DNA of 64,000 bases, taken from CAZABP01 sp964483245 (GTDB lineage Bacteria; Planctomycetota; UBA1135; UBA2386). Both the position numbers and the translations under genes were made by a program. The stretch lies in NCBI GenBank assembly GCA_964483245.1, contig CAZABP010000001.1, positions 1-64,000 of the forward strand, written 5' to 3'. Positions 33,240 to 42,281 of this stretch are shown in pieces (the first letter of the stretch is position 1; each line of letters opens with the position of its first letter). Below the pieces are notes generated by a model. It saw nothing but the letters and a program-made list of their open reading frames with translations. It did no database searches and was not told the origin of the DNA.

Positions 33240-34661
33240 ATGAGCCTGCGCATCACGAAGCAGATGTTGTTCTCGCGCTCGCTGCAGGACATCCAGAACG
33301 CCACGCGCGAGCGCGTGCGGCTGCAGGAGGTCATCGCCAGCGGCCGGCGCGTCAACCGGCCGAGCGACGATCCGGCGGCGACGCTGCGGATCCTGCCGCT
33401 GCGCGCCGAGCTGCGCGACCTGGCGCAGATGGCGGAGAACGCATCGCTGGCCAAGGAGAGCCTCGTCGCCGGGACCAACGCGCTGGAAGAGGGCTCGCGG
33501 CTGCTGCAGCGGCTGCGCGAGCTGACCGTGCAGGCGGCCAACGGCACGTTGACGCAGCGCGACCGCACCAGCATCGGTGGCGAGGTGGAGCAGCTGCTGC
33601 AGCAGATGCTGGCGATCGCGAACACGAATCACGACGGCCGGCGGCTGTTCGCCGGCACCGACAGCGGGGCAGCCCCGTTCCGGCTGGTCAGCGACGGTGG
33701 CGGCGCGCGCGTCGTCTACGACGGGGACCGGTTCGAGCACGAGCTCGAGGTCTCGCCCGGAGTGCGGACTGCGGTCGGCGTGCCGGGGGAGCGGATCTTC
33801 GGCAAGCACCTGCGCGGCGACACCAGCTACAGCCCCGGTACGACCGGCGCGCGCTGGAGCGGAGCGACCGACACCGGCGTCGGGTTTGCGCGGATGCTGG
33901 TCGAGTTCCAGTCGCTGACGATTCCCGGCGGAACCACGGGCCTGGCGGCCGGCACCGGCGACACGACGGCGCTCGGCGACCTGAGCTACGTCTACAACTC
34001 CGGCGCCAACACGCTGAGCATCAATGGCGGCCCGGCGACCGTGATCAGCGGCGGCTCGCAGACGTTCCCGGTCGGCAGCGGTGGCTCGGTCAGCCTGAAC
34101 GTCGCGACTCCGATCGTCCCGGCCAGCGGCACACTGACCAGCAACGCGCAGTTGTCGTTGGATGGCGGCGTCACCTACACCAGCGTCACCAACTACGCGC
34201 CCGGAGCGGAGGTCGTCGTGCGCGATTCGTTCAGCGGCGAGATCACCAACGTCGCCGTCGACGCGCTGCGGCTGGCCGGCAGCGAAGAGCTTCGCTTCGC
34301 CGGGACGTTCGACGTGTTCACGGCGCTGATCGCCGTGCGCGACTCGCTGCAGAATGCGGCCGGCCTGCCGGACGCCACCGTCGCTGCGCGGCTGTCGAGC
34401 CTGCTCGGCGAGATCGACTTCGCGCACGATGCCGTGCTCGAAGGGGCGCGTGACCAGGGGGACCGCACGCAGCACGTCGAGCTGCTGCGCGCCCGCGTGC
34501 AGTCGCTCGACGAGTCGACGCAGGATGCGCTGTCGCGGATCGCGGACGCCGACTTCGCCGAAGCGGTGCTCGCCCTGCAGCGGCAGGAGTTCGGTTACGA
34601 GGCGGCGCTGCGCGTCGGCGCGCGGATCCTGGAGACGTCGTTGCTCGACTACATGAGGTGA
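33240..34661 (+). CDS. flgL: hook-filament junction protein FlgL (HAP3)
   Basis: 473 residues. The N-terminus reads MSLRITKQMLFSRSLQDIQN, then SGRRVNRPSDDPAATLRIL; the C-terminus has GDRTQHVELLRARVQSLDES and FAEAVLALQRQEFGYEAALR. These are flagellin-type D0/D1 helices. The central Gly/Ser-rich region is expanded. ATG 33240 is used because GAGG at 33231-33234 is well spaced; GTG 33234 overlaps the flgK stop and lies on the SD. Confidence 0.94.
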   Translation: MSLRITKQMLFSRSLQDIQNATRERVRLQEVIASGRRVNRPSDDPAATLRILPLRAELRDLAQMAENASLAKESLVAGTNALEEGSRLLQRLRELTVQAANGTLTQRDRTSIGGEVEQLLQQMLAIANTNHDGRRLFAGTDSGAAPFRLVSDGGGARVVYDGDRFEHELEVSPGVRTAVGVPGERIFGKHLRGDTSYSPGTTGARWSGATDTGVGFARMLVEFQSLTIPGGTTGLAAGTGDTTALGDLSYVYNSGANTLSINGGPATVISGGSQTFPVGSGGSVSLNVATPIVPASGTLTSNAQLSLDGGVTYTSVTNYAPGAEVVVRDSFSGEITNVAVDALRLAGSEELRFAGTFDVFTALIAVRDSLQNAAGLPDATVAARLSSLLGEIDFAHDAVLEGARDQGDRTQHVELLRARVQSLDESTQDALSRIADADFAEAVLALQRQEFGYEAALRVGARILETSLLDYMR

Positions 34662-34665
34662 TGCG

Positions 34666-34938
34666 GTGACCAGCGATCCGATCCGTGGTGTCCACCCGGT
34701 CGGCGGCAGCGGTGCGCCGCAGCCCGCCGGCGCTCCGCCCGTCGCCGACGGCCTCGAGTTCCGCCGCCTGCTCGAGCGGCTCGAGGAGCTCGCGCAGCGC
34801 GAGAACGCGCCGGCGACGCCGCCGGCAGCCGACGTCGAGACGTTTCGCGATGCCGTGCGCGCGGCCGACGACGACTTCGCCGCGGCGATGGATCTGCGCC
34901 GCCGGCTCGAAGAGGCGTTCCGCCAGCGGCCGACGTGA
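34666..34938 (+). CDS. small helical protein after flgL
   Basis: 90 residues from a GTG start, 4 bp after flgL. A Pro/Gly-rich N-terminus leads to two amphipathic helices (EFRRLLERLEELAQR and ETFRDAVRAADDDFAAAMDLRRRLE). Size and position suggest a late-flagellar chaperone or regulator, but no family is recognised. Its stop overlaps the following acetyltransferase start (GTGA). Confidence 0.6.
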   Translation: MTSDPIRGVHPVGGSGAPQPAGAPPVADGLEFRRLLERLEELAQRENAPATPPAADVETFRDAVRAADDDFAAAMDLRRRLEEAFRQRPT

Positions 34939-35810
34939 GCGTGACGCGGAGCGTGCGCGCGCTCGCGCGCGACGAGGCGCTGCGCACGCTCGGGGACGTT
35001 GCGTGTTGGTCGGGCTTCGAAGATCCCGCGCTGCTCGTCGCGACCTGGCCGCAGGTCTACGGCGCGCGTCCGCTCGCCGTGCGGATCGGGCTGTTCGACG
35101 GTGACGAGCTGCTGTCGCATGCGGCCGCGCGCAGCGTCGAGCTCGTGACCGGCGACGGGCCGCGGCGCGCGATGTTGATCGGCTCCGTCGCGACCGCGCC
35201 GCAGCGCCGCGGCGAAGGGCTCGCGTCGGCGCTGCTCGACGAACTGGCGGCGATCGGACGTGATGAGGGCTGCGACCTGTTGCTGTTGTGGTCGGACCGC
35301 TGGGAGTTCTACGCGCGACTTGGGTACGCGCCGGCCGGCGCGCAGCAGGAGCTGCGGGTCGCTGCCGGCACGCAGCCACTGCCCGGACTGCGCCGCGCGC
35401 GGCCGTCGGACGCAGCCGCGCTGCATGCGCTGCATGAGCGCAAGCCTCTGCGCGTGCGCCGCAGCCTCACCGAGATGGCCGTATTGCTGTCGGCCGGTCG
35501 GATGCAGACGTTCGTGCACGAACGCGACGGCGTCGTCGATGCGTATGCCTGTCTCGGCAAGGGCGGCGACCTCACCGGCTGGTGGCACGAGCTCGGTGGC
35601 GCGGACGCCGTGTTGGCGGAGCTGCTGCCGGCCGCGATGCGCGAGCTCGGCAGGAACGGGGCGACCGTGATCCTGCCGCCGTATCGCCGCGAACTGCTGG
35701 CGCTGCTGCCAGCGATCACCAGCGCGCACAGCGGGGTCGTCGCGCTGGCGGCACGCGTGACCGGCGGGCCTGTCGCGTCGTTCTTCGTGGATGGGTTGGA
35801 CTCGCTGTGA
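34935..35810 (+). CDS. GNAT-family N-acetyltransferase at the end of the flagellar operon
   Basis: 291 residues. The GNAT core is in residues about 45-140: AMLIGSVATAPQRRGEGLAS, ALLDELAAIGRDEGCDLLLL and WEFYARLGYAPAG. The second half (about 150-290) resembles another GNAT-like fold without a clear acetyl-CoA loop. The GTG start overlaps the preceding gene by 4 bp, so it belongs to the fliK-flgL transcript. A role in modifying a flagellar protein or sugar is possible; the substrate is unknown. Confidence 0.8.
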   Translation: MSVTRSVRALARDEALRTLGDVACWSGFEDPALLVATWPQVYGARPLAVRIGLFDGDELLSHAAARSVELVTGDGPRRAMLIGSVATAPQRRGEGLASALLDELAAIGRDEGCDLLLLWSDRWEFYARLGYAPAGAQQELRVAAGTQPLPGLRRARPSDAAALHALHERKPLRVRRSLTEMAVLLSAGRMQTFVHERDGVVDAYACLGKGGDLTGWWHELGGADAVLAELLPAAMRELGRNGATVILPPYRRELLALLPAITSAHSGVVALAARVTGGPVASFFVDGLDSL

Positions 35811-35858
35811 AACGAGCGCGTCAACGTCATTGCTCGTCGTCGCGCGGCAGGACCTGAT

Positions 35859-36566
35859 TCATCCGACCACCTGCCGCCGCCACGCCAGTCCGCCTGGCAG
35901 CGGCTCCCGTGCGAACTCGAGATGCACGACGCGCCGGTGTCCCGGGCTCCGCGCGCGAGGGGAGCTGTGCACCAGCAGCGGCCGCATCGCCATCGCTCCT
36001 CCCGCTTCGACTTCACACGGGACGTAGCCCTGTTCGTCCACGAGACGCCGGATCGCCCCGGCATCGAGGATGCCGAGCTGGTGCGAACCGCGTACGACGC
36101 GGAGGCCGCCGTGCGCGTCGTCCGCGCGATCGAGCTGGATCCGCAGCGCCAGCATCTGCTCCAGGACCGCGCGCGGCGGACGCACGTGCGGCATGCCTTC
36201 CTTCGACGACCAGGGGCCGAACCCGGCGCACTCCTTCGGTTCGCGCACCGCGATCGTCGTGTCCTGGTGCCAGGCGACCGGCCAGTTGGCAGCCGGATGC
36301 TTGTCGAACAGCGTGGCGCGGACGGCGAAGACGCCGGTGCCGAGCGCACGCCCCACGATCGAACGCACGCGCGGATCCGCAGCAATGCTTCGTACCGCGG
36401 TCAGCGCCAGCGCATCACGATGCCCCGGTCGCCGCGCACAGACGGCGAAAGCGGCAGCCAATGCCGCGAGTTCCGGGGCCGACAGGAACGGTGGCAGGAT
36501 CGCGAAGCCGTCGCGTGCGATCCGCGACGTCAGCTTGCCGCCATCCGGGTCAGGCTTCCGCGGCAT
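35859..36566 (-). CDS. phytanoyl-CoA dioxygenase (PhyH)-family protein
   Basis: 235 residues of an Fe(II)/2-oxoglutarate dioxygenase: WHQDTT carries the HxD metal pair, GGLRVVRGSHQLGIL is typical of PhyH proteins, and HRRVVHLEF near the end supplies the 2-oxoglutarate Arg; the distal His is in LLVHSSPR. The substrate is not predictable. The ATG at 36566 overlaps the GNAT gene before it by 17 bp. It is convergent with the flagellar operon. Confidence 0.82.
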   Translation of the reverse strand: MPRKPDPDGGKLTSRIARDGFAILPPFLSAPELAALAAAFAVCARRPGHRDALALTAVRSIAADPRVRSIVGRALGTGVFAVRATLFDKHPAANWPVAWHQDTTIAVREPKECAGFGPWSSKEGMPHVRPPRAVLEQMLALRIQLDRADDAHGGLRVVRGSHQLGILDAGAIRRLVDEQGYVPCEVEAGGAMAMRPLLVHSSPRARSPGHRRVVHLEFAREPLPGGLAWRRQVVG

Positions 36567-37029
36567 TGCTCCACTCCATCCTCGCGCCGGCCGGTCCATC
36601 GGCGCGCGCCGCCCCTGACCGTTCGAAACGAAGCTCACCTTGCGGCGTGGTGCCGGCGAGCCGCCATCCTGCCGCCACGTAGAACGACGCAGCACGCGTG
36701 CCGGGCTCGGTCGTCAGCCAGATCGTCCGTATGCCGGCCGCGAACATCCGCTGCAACAGCTCGTCGTGCAGCCGCCGGCCGATGCCGCGCCGCTCGTGGT
36801 CGGGATGCACGAACAACGCCCAGATGCTCTGCTGCTCCAGGTCCCCCACCGCGAACCCGACGAGCTCGCCGTTCCGCTCCGCGACCAGACCGCATCCGCG
36901 CCCCGTCAGGCGCAGCTCGTAGTCGCGCGGCTGCACGCGCGCGGGATCCGTGAGCCGGTTCTCGCGCACCGCCATCCGCACCTGATGCATCGCTGGGATG
37001 TCTGCCAGCTCGGCGCGGCGGATCGTCAC
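36550..37029 (-). CDS. GNAT-family N-acetyltransferase
   Basis: 159 residues from a GTG start (VTIRRAELADIPAMHQVRMA). Acetyl-CoA site WALFVHPDHERRGIGRRLHD and the final SFYVAAGWRLAGTTPQGELR segment are standard for GNAT. The reading frame stays open upstream to 37314, but that stretch is Arg/Ala-rich and lacks domain sense, so the shorter form is preferred. It is coupled to the PhyH-type gene. Confidence 0.83.
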   Translation of the reverse strand: MTIRRAELADIPAMHQVRMAVRENRLTDPARVQPRDYELRLTGRGCGLVAERNGELVGFAVGDLEQQSIWALFVHPDHERRGIGRRLHDELLQRMFAAGIRTIWLTTEPGTRAASFYVAAGWRLAGTTPQGELRFERSGAARADGPAGARMEWSNAAEA

Positions 37030-37354
37030 AGCGTCGGACGGCGCGGTGCGCACCGCAGCCGCGGCCGGCGCCTGGCAGTACCACGCTGCGCGTGGAGCGA
37101 CGCGGTCCAGCCGCCGGCGGATCGCGCGGCGCATGCGCAACCGGATCCTGATCCGCCCGACGCAACCGGCGCGCGCGAGACAGGCGCCGAAGCGCAGCGC
37201 CACCCGACGCTCGAGCGCATGGCGCAACTGCACGAAACCGGCGCTCCTGCGGATGCGCTCGCGCTCGCCCGCGACGATCGCAGGTGCGCGCAGATCGCTG
37301 TCTGCCTGGGTCATGTCCGGTTCACCGCGACGGCCTCGGCGCGAGTTTCGCCCG
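37030..37354. other. 325-bp stretch without a supported gene
   Basis: It lies between two - strand acetyltransferase genes. The frame of the downstream GNAT is open through most of it, with basic, low-complexity translation. I see no RNA gene or repeat in it; it may hold the promoter of the GNAT-PhyH pair. Confidence 0.5.
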
Positions 37355-38200
37355 CTACAGCGACTTGCGGAAGCAGCGGACCAGCCCGGCGTCCTCGAAC
37401 CCGACCCCGAGGTGCGCCGCGATGCTGATCTCGTTGGCCGGATCCGCGTCGGATGCGAACTCCGTGCAGCCCTGCGCGCGCCCCCATTCCTGCGCGGCGG
37501 CGATCAACGCACGCCCGACGCCGCCGCCGCGGAGGTCCGCCTGCACGAACCAGCCCTCGAGGTATGCGACCCGCCGCGTCGTGCATGCTTCGGCATACGG
37601 TCGGATCGACAGCTCGACGAATCCGACGATCCGCGATTGCGCGACCTCGGCCAGCAATACGGCCCAAGGCTCGCGCTCGAAGCTGCCGGCGAAGTACCGC
37701 TCGATTTCCTGGCGGTGCTCCGCGTCGGGACTCTCGGGCCAGAGTGCGCAGCGGAGCTCCAGCCAGGCGGCGGCATCGCCGCGCGATGCGGGTCGCACGA
37801 CGACGGCGTGCTCGGACTCGGAGTCGCGCACGATCAGGATGCCGTCACGCTCTTCGTGGATCCGGATCTGCGTGCCTAATGCCGCTGCGAGTGCTGCGTT
37901 GGATACAGCATCCGACGCGATGCCCAACACGCGGATGCTGCGCCACGGCAGCGCGGCCGCGTAGTCGCCGTGATGGAGATCGACCACCGGAAGCATGCTG
38001 CAGAGCAGTGCCTCCTGCATCCGCTCCGGCGCGTCGAACGTCGTGATCGCGAGCTGGTCCACATTCTTCCGTGCTGCCGCCACACGGGCTGCATTGGACT
38101 CGCTCGACACGATCCACACAGGGCTCACACGCGCGCAAGCCGACAGATCGCCGGCGAACTCCGGATCGAGGACGATGCATACATCCGGTATCCGCACCAT
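37355..38200 (-). CDS. AAC(6')-like acetyltransferase with extra N-terminal domain
   Basis: 281 residues. The C-terminal half (about 133-281) follows the aminoglycoside 6'-N-acetyltransferase pattern: LRCALWPESPDAEHRQEIER, YLEGWFVQADLRGGGVGRAL, GCTEFASDADPANEISIAAH and LGVGFEDAGLVRCFRKSL. The N-terminal half (about 5-125; CIVLDPEFAGDLSACARVSP, VWIVSSESN, ITTFDAPE, VVDLHHGDY) is a separate alpha/beta module of unknown function. Resistance to an aminoglycoside is possible but unproven. Start ATG 38200 shares a base with the stop of the preceding gene (TGATG). Confidence 0.82.
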   Translation of the reverse strand: MVRIPDVCIVLDPEFAGDLSACARVSPVWIVSSESNAARVAAARKNVDQLAITTFDAPERMQEALLCSMLPVVDLHHGDYAAALPWRSIRVLGIASDAVSNAALAAALGTQIRIHEERDGILIVRDSESEHAVVVRPASRGDAAAWLELRCALWPESPDAEHRQEIERYFAGSFEREPWAVLLAEVAQSRIVGFVELSIRPYAEACTTRRVAYLEGWFVQADLRGGGVGRALIAAAQEWGRAQGCTEFASDADPANEISIAAHLGVGFEDAGLVRCFRKSL

Positions 38201-38685
38201 CAGGGACCGACGGGCTCCGGTGGCCCCAGGCGGATGCCGCCTCCTTCGCGCAGGCTCCGCAATACCAGGTGTAGCTCGTCCTGGTTGCACCAGTATTCGT
38301 CGTGGGGGATCTGCCCCGCCTCCTCGAAGCGCGAGACGTTGAAACCCTCTTCGATGTCGTTGAACCAGAGCACGCGGCCCTCGTGCACAGCGACGACCCA
38401 GAATCCTCCGCCCTGGTCGCCCCATGGATGTTGGCGCCACTTCGTCGGCTCGCATGCGACGCGTTCGTAGAACGACCGCAGCTCCTTGTCTGCATGCGAG
38501 AGACCGGACCGGATCCGACCGCGAAGGTCTTCCAGAGTGATCGGCCGCCACGCCAGCGTCAGGTGGCGCGTGGTCGCGTTCCGCCCGCCGGGGCAGCGCG
38601 CTTCTGCGCGACTCGCCGGCGCAGCTCGCCTGCGAGCTGGACTGTGAACACGGTGAACCAACCGAACGCGAATGGCCACGGCCAC
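38200..38685 (-). CDS. hypothetical protein, start uncertain
   Basis: The last 120 residues look like a real domain: ITLEDLRGRIRSGLSHADKE, GGGFWVVAVHEGRVLWFNDI, EEGFNVSRFEEAG. The coordinates use ATG 38685, but the first 40 residues overlap the small membrane gene at 38559-38819 and look out of frame. Translation may really begin near 38562, where a CTG overlaps that gene's stop. The single-base overlap with the AAC(6')-like gene suggests co-expression. No family recognised. Confidence 0.55.
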   Translation of the reverse strand: MAVAIRVRLVHRVHSPARRRAAPASRAEARCPGGRNATTRHLTLAWRPITLEDLRGRIRSGLSHADKELRSFYERVACEPTKWRQHPWGDQGGGFWVVAVHEGRVLWFNDIEEGFNVSRFEEAGQIPHDEYWCNQDELHLVLRSLREGGGIRLGPPEPVGP

Positions 38686-38819
38686 GGTCGTTCGCGCGTG
38701 TCGAACATCGCGTACAGCCCCGCGACCCCAGACACCACCATCAGCACGAACAGCAAGCGGAGTCGGCTCGAGTCGCGCTCGGCCGTTTCGTCGCGTGTGA
38801 TCCGGTCACGTGTCCTCAT
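38559..38819 (-). CDS. small membrane protein
   Basis: 86 residues with two hydrophobic helices (about 21-38 and 47-63) joined by a short Trp/Pro-rich turn (RERPWPWPF) and a basic C-terminus. No family is recognised. The orientation matches the genes on both sides. Confidence 0.55.
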   Translation of the reverse strand: MRTRDRITRDETAERDSSRLRLLFVLMVVSGVAGLYAMFDTRERPWPWPFAFGWFTVFTVQLAGELRRRVAQKRAAPAGGTRPRAT

Positions 38820-38929
38820 CGCTCCATTCGGGACCCGGGAGTCGTTGGCCGACGCCCTGTCCACGCCGAGCACCATCATGGCTCGCTGCGGCGTCCGGAG
38901 GAAGTTGGCCCTGCAGTGCCCTCCCGGCC

Positions 38930-40165
38930 TCACACCACCCGCCACCAAGGCACTGCCAGAACGTCCGGTGCCAGCCACTCCAGCGTCGTCCCGGTGTGCA
39001 GCAGGATCCCGGCGCGAGCCTTGCTGCCGTATTCCGCCCGGAACGCACGTAGATGCGTCGCATCCGCGAGCCGCGGTCGCGCGGCCGCCTTGACTTCGAT
39101 CGGCAGCAGCCGACCCCCGCTCTCGATGACGAAGTCGACCTCTTCGCCGACAGCCGTGCGCCAGTAGGTGAGCTCGGTGCGATCGAGGCGGGCGTCGCGC
39201 CACGCCAACAGATCGTGCAGCACGAGGTTTTCCAGGTGCGCACCGCCCGGCTCCGCGGTCTCGGCGAGGTGCAGTGCGACGCCCGTGTCACCCCAGTAGA
39301 GCTTGGGTGACTTGATCAACCGCTTGGTCCGGTTCACGGCAAACGCCGGCAGGCGCACGAGCAGGTACGAGATCTCCAGCAGATTCAGCCAGCGATGGAC
39401 GGTCGGTTGTGGCAGTGCAACATCGCGCCCGAGTTCGGTCTGGTTGAGGAGCTGCCCGAGCCGCAGCGACGAGGCGCGCATCAGCCGCCGGAAGTCCGGC
39501 AACGCTGCGATCGACGCGAGGTCCTGCAGGTCGCGCTCCAGGTAGGTCCGGACGTAGCCGTCGAACCAGATCGCGCGATCGCTGCCGCGGCTCATCTGCG
39601 TCGCCGGCTGTGGGAAACCACCGCGCCTCGCGAGCACCCGCCAGTCCTCTGCCGGCGCCAGTTCGTCCGCGAGCAGCTCGAGCCAGTCCTCGTCATGCGT
39701 CTGCCAGAGTTCCTCCCACCGCCCGCACCTGCCGAGCCCTCGCTGCTCGCGCCGCGTCATCGGCCACAGCGTCAGATAGCTGGCTCGCCCAGCGAGCGAC
39801 TCGGAGACCTGCCGCATCAGCAGCAGGTTCGCAGAGCCGGTGATCAGGAAGCGACCCGGGACGCGACCGCGGTCGATCGCCCGCTTGATCGCAAGCAGGA
39901 GGTCCGGGGCACGCTGGACTTCGTCCAGCGTGATCGGGTCCTTGCCTTCGAGCAGCGACTGCGGATCCCGGCGGGCGGCGTCCGCCACGTCAAGGTCGTC
40001 GAGCGACAGGTAACGGCGCCGGCCTGCAACGAGCTCCGCGGCGAGAGTGCTCTTCCCCGTCTGGCGTGCACCGGTCAGGACGACCGCGGGCATGACCCGC
40101 AGTCGCTCCTGCAACACGCCGGCCACCAGCCTCGGCAATGTATTCACGGCGTGAATGATAATCAT
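38930..40165 (-). CDS. AAA+ ATPase with DUF4143 domain
   Basis: 411 residues. N-terminal AAA+ domain: Walker A GARQTGKST (32-40), Walker B ITLDEVQRAPDL (D81/E82), sensor FLITGSANLLLM. The C-terminal DUF4143 has PQPTVHRWLNLLEISYLLVR, SPKLYWGDTGVALHL and the nuclease-like GEEVDFVIE and LLPIEVKAA. Such proteins are common in bacteria and archaea with no settled role; many occur in defence or toxin-antitoxin settings. The annotated ATG lies inside a palindromic repeat, so a GTG seven codons further in may be the true start. Confidence 0.85.
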   Translation of the reverse strand: MIIIHAVNTLPRLVAGVLQERLRVMPAVVLTGARQTGKSTLAAELVAGRRRYLSLDDLDVADAARRDPQSLLEGKDPITLDEVQRAPDLLLAIKRAIDRGRVPGRFLITGSANLLLMRQVSESLAGRASYLTLWPMTRREQRGLGRCGRWEELWQTHDEDWLELLADELAPAEDWRVLARRGGFPQPATQMSRGSDRAIWFDGYVRTYLERDLQDLASIAALPDFRRLMRASSLRLGQLLNQTELGRDVALPQPTVHRWLNLLEISYLLVRLPAFAVNRTKRLIKSPKLYWGDTGVALHLAETAEPGGAHLENLVLHDLLAWRDARLDRTELTYWRTAVGEEVDFVIESGGRLLPIEVKAAARPRLADATHLRAFRAEYGSKARAGILLHTGTTLEWLAPDVLAVPWWRVV

Positions 40166-40178
40166 TCACGGCGTGAAT
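40142..40178. promoter_or_regulatory. two ATTCACGGCGTGAAT palindromes at the DUF4143 start
   Basis: Identical 15-bp near-palindromes occupy 40142-40156 and 40164-40178, separated by GATAATC, giving a 22-bp period (two helical turns). They cover the first codons and the upstream edge of the - strand ATPase gene. Spacing on one DNA face suggests a repressor operator, perhaps autoregulatory. Confidence 0.6.
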
Positions 40179-40204
40179 GGGCAACGGCGAGGTGGTGGCG
40201 GCCG

Positions 40205-41800
40205 TCAGAGCAGAAGTCGGATCTGCTCTGCGCGCGGCTGCTCCAGCCGCGAACAGACCCGATCGAGCAGGGCCTTGCACCGCGCCAGCTGCGCGTCGTC
40301 CGCATCGGCGAAGCTGCGGTTGAACGCGGCGGTCCAGGCCTCCAACCTCCGGATGGCGATCCGCCGCACGCCGTCGTGCGGATCGCCGATCGTCCGCAGG
40401 ATGGCTTCGAGGCGGTGCCATTTCCCGGCGGCGCGCAGGCGCAAGCGCAGCGCGTTGCGGCGGTGGTGCGGCAGCGGCGAAGCTTCGAGCTCCGTGATGA
40501 CCGGCAGCGCCACATCCGGACGGGCCAGCAGCACATCGGCCGCAGTCGTCGAGACCCGCGGGCGAGGCGAGCACGCGGCGCGGCGGAACAGATCCGCGTG
40601 CTCCGCAACCGGCCAGCTCGCGAGCGCACGCAGCGCCGCCGCGGCAACCGGTGCGCGCGGGTCGTCCACCCACGCACGGATCGTGGCGGCGTCCCGGGGG
40701 TCGCGGGAAGCGAGTGCCAGGCTGCGCAGGGCCGCCGCGGCCCGGCGTGACGTCAGCGCCTGCTGCAGTGCTGCTCGGAGCGCGCCCGCCGCGACGCCTG
40801 GCGCGAGCCGCTCCAACTGGAACACGCTGACGGCACGCACGGCGTCCGCGCGATCGAGCAGCGCAGCCGTCAACACGGGACGCGCTGCCGACGGGAGCTG
40901 CCTCGCCATCCAGTCCAGCACCATGGCCCTGAGGTGTGGCTGCCCCGCGGCGAGCAAGTGAGGCAAGAGATCCTGGATGGCATCCACCGCTCCGGCGCGC
41001 AGGAACCGGAGCCCGATCCGACCGGCAATGACGGGATCCTGCCAATGCAACGCGGTCCGCACCAGGTCCTCTGTGAGTTCGACCTCACACTCGAGCGCGA
41101 AGCGCAGCACCCCGCGCCGGAACTCGCGGTCGCTCGAGCCGAGTGCACGCGTCAGCAACGCGACAACATCCGACGCGCGCATGCGCGCAAGCAGGGCTGG
41201 CAGCACCCCTCCGGCGGCAGCACGCCTTCTGGGTGCGAGCGCTGCAACCGCCGGAGCGCTGAGCGCGAGTTGCTCGGGTCGAAGCTCGGGCATCGCACCG
41301 GCCAGCACTCCCTGTGCAGCATCCCGCACCTGCGGAACCCAATCGTCGAGGCGCGCAAGCAGGACGAACCACGCTGGATCCGACAGCGGCCGCGCCGCTT
41401 CGAACGCCTGCACGGCACGCTCCCGGACCCGTCCGTCGGCCGCCGCCATCAGCGCAACGAGCAGCGGTTCCGTGTCAAGGCTCCACGTCGGCACCGGCGT
41501 GGGCGAGACCGCATCATCGTCCCAACGCCAGCAGGTGTTGCGCGCCCGTTCGTCGCGCCAGAACAGATCCGCCGCGCGGACTCGAGCCAGGATGTCACGC
41601 ATCGCGCGCAATGCTGCGCTCCGACTGACAGCAGACGGTCCGCTTGCGATCCAGCCCAGATCCCAGAACTCGTCGAGGGATCCATGGTTGGCGAGCAGTT
41701 CTGCAGCCGACTCCTTTGCTCGCCGGCTTCTTGCTCGGAGGAACCGAGGATCCGACCCGCGCAGAATTGCTAGCGCGCTTGCCAGTTCAGCAGCGGTCAT
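40205..41800 (-). CDS. HEAT-repeat protein
   Basis: 531 residues made of about ten or more helical HEAT-like repeats (for example AVRAVSVFQLERLAPGVAAG, RDAATIRAWVDDPRAPVAAA, PHDGVRRIAIRRLEAWTAAF). No signal peptide, membrane segment or enzyme motif. ATG 41800 is chosen because GTGAGG lies 3-8 bp upstream; an in-frame start at 41860 is possible. HEAT proteins are protein-interaction scaffolds and are abundant in planctomycetes. The partner is unknown. Confidence 0.75.
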   Translation of the reverse strand: MTAAELASALAILRGSDPRFLRARSRRAKESAAELLANHGSLDEFWDLGWIASGPSAVSRSAALRAMRDILARVRAADLFWRDERARNTCWRWDDDAVSPTPVPTWSLDTEPLLVALMAAADGRVRERAVQAFEAARPLSDPAWFVLLARLDDWVPQVRDAAQGVLAGAMPELRPEQLALSAPAVAALAPRRRAAAGGVLPALLARMRASDVVALLTRALGSSDREFRRGVLRFALECEVELTEDLVRTALHWQDPVIAGRIGLRFLRAGAVDAIQDLLPHLLAAGQPHLRAMVLDWMARQLPSAARPVLTAALLDRADAVRAVSVFQLERLAPGVAAGALRAALQQALTSRRAAAALRSLALASRDPRDAATIRAWVDDPRAPVAAAALRALASWPVAEHADLFRRAACSPRPRVSTTAADVLLARPDVALPVITELEASPLPHHRRNALRLRLRAAGKWHRLEAILRTIGDPHDGVRRIAIRRLEAWTAAFNRSFADADDAQLARCKALLDRVCSRLEQPRAEQIRLLL

Positions 41801-41869
41801 TGCCTCACGAGCGTGAGAAGGAGGCCAATCGCTCGCACTCTCCGTAGTGCGACGAACCACGCGACCCGT

Positions 41870-42259
41870 TCATCCCGCGACCTCGGCCCCGGCGTCCGCC
41901 AGCAGCGTGCGCAACAGTGAGCGATGGCAACGGGACTCCTCCTCGCAGTAGCAGCCGACCGAGAAGTCCGCCGTGCGCGACAGCGCGGCCAGCAGCGCGA
42001 TCACGTGCGCCGGCAGCGGTGCCGCCATCTCGGCGCGATACCGCTTGCTGAACCGTTTCCAGTCGGCGTCGGTCTCCGCCGCAAGTCCGAGCTTCATCGT
42101 CTCGACCGACGGTGCGAGCACCGGGAACCAGACGTCGTACCAATCATCCGCACTGAACCGCTCCTTGCGCACCCCGCGCGGTGGCCGGCGCACCGTGCCG
42201 ATGCGCAGGCCTTCGTGCTTCGCGCGCGCAGAGCCGAGGCGGACGATGCGGATGGCCAC
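41870..42259 (-). CDS. DUF488-family protein
   Basis: 129 residues from a GTG start. It carries VRLGSARAKHEGLRIGTVRR, YDVWFPVLAPS, WKRFSKRYRAEM and the final SVGCYCEEESRCHRSLL, the Cys/His-containing end typical of DUF488. Biochemical function is unknown. The gene stands between the HEAT gene and a small membrane gene on the same strand. Confidence 0.8.
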   Translation of the reverse strand: MAIRIVRLGSARAKHEGLRIGTVRRPPRGVRKERFSADDWYDVWFPVLAPSVETMKLGLAAETDADWKRFSKRYRAEMAAPLPAHVIALLAALSRTADFSVGCYCEEESRCHRSLLRTLLADAGAEVAG

Positions 42260-42281
42260 GCGGGGATCCGGTGCGCGACGG

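Noticed and set aside
37030..37314. N-terminal extension of the GNAT gene
   Set aside because: The added residues are basic, low complexity and precede a complete GNAT fold.
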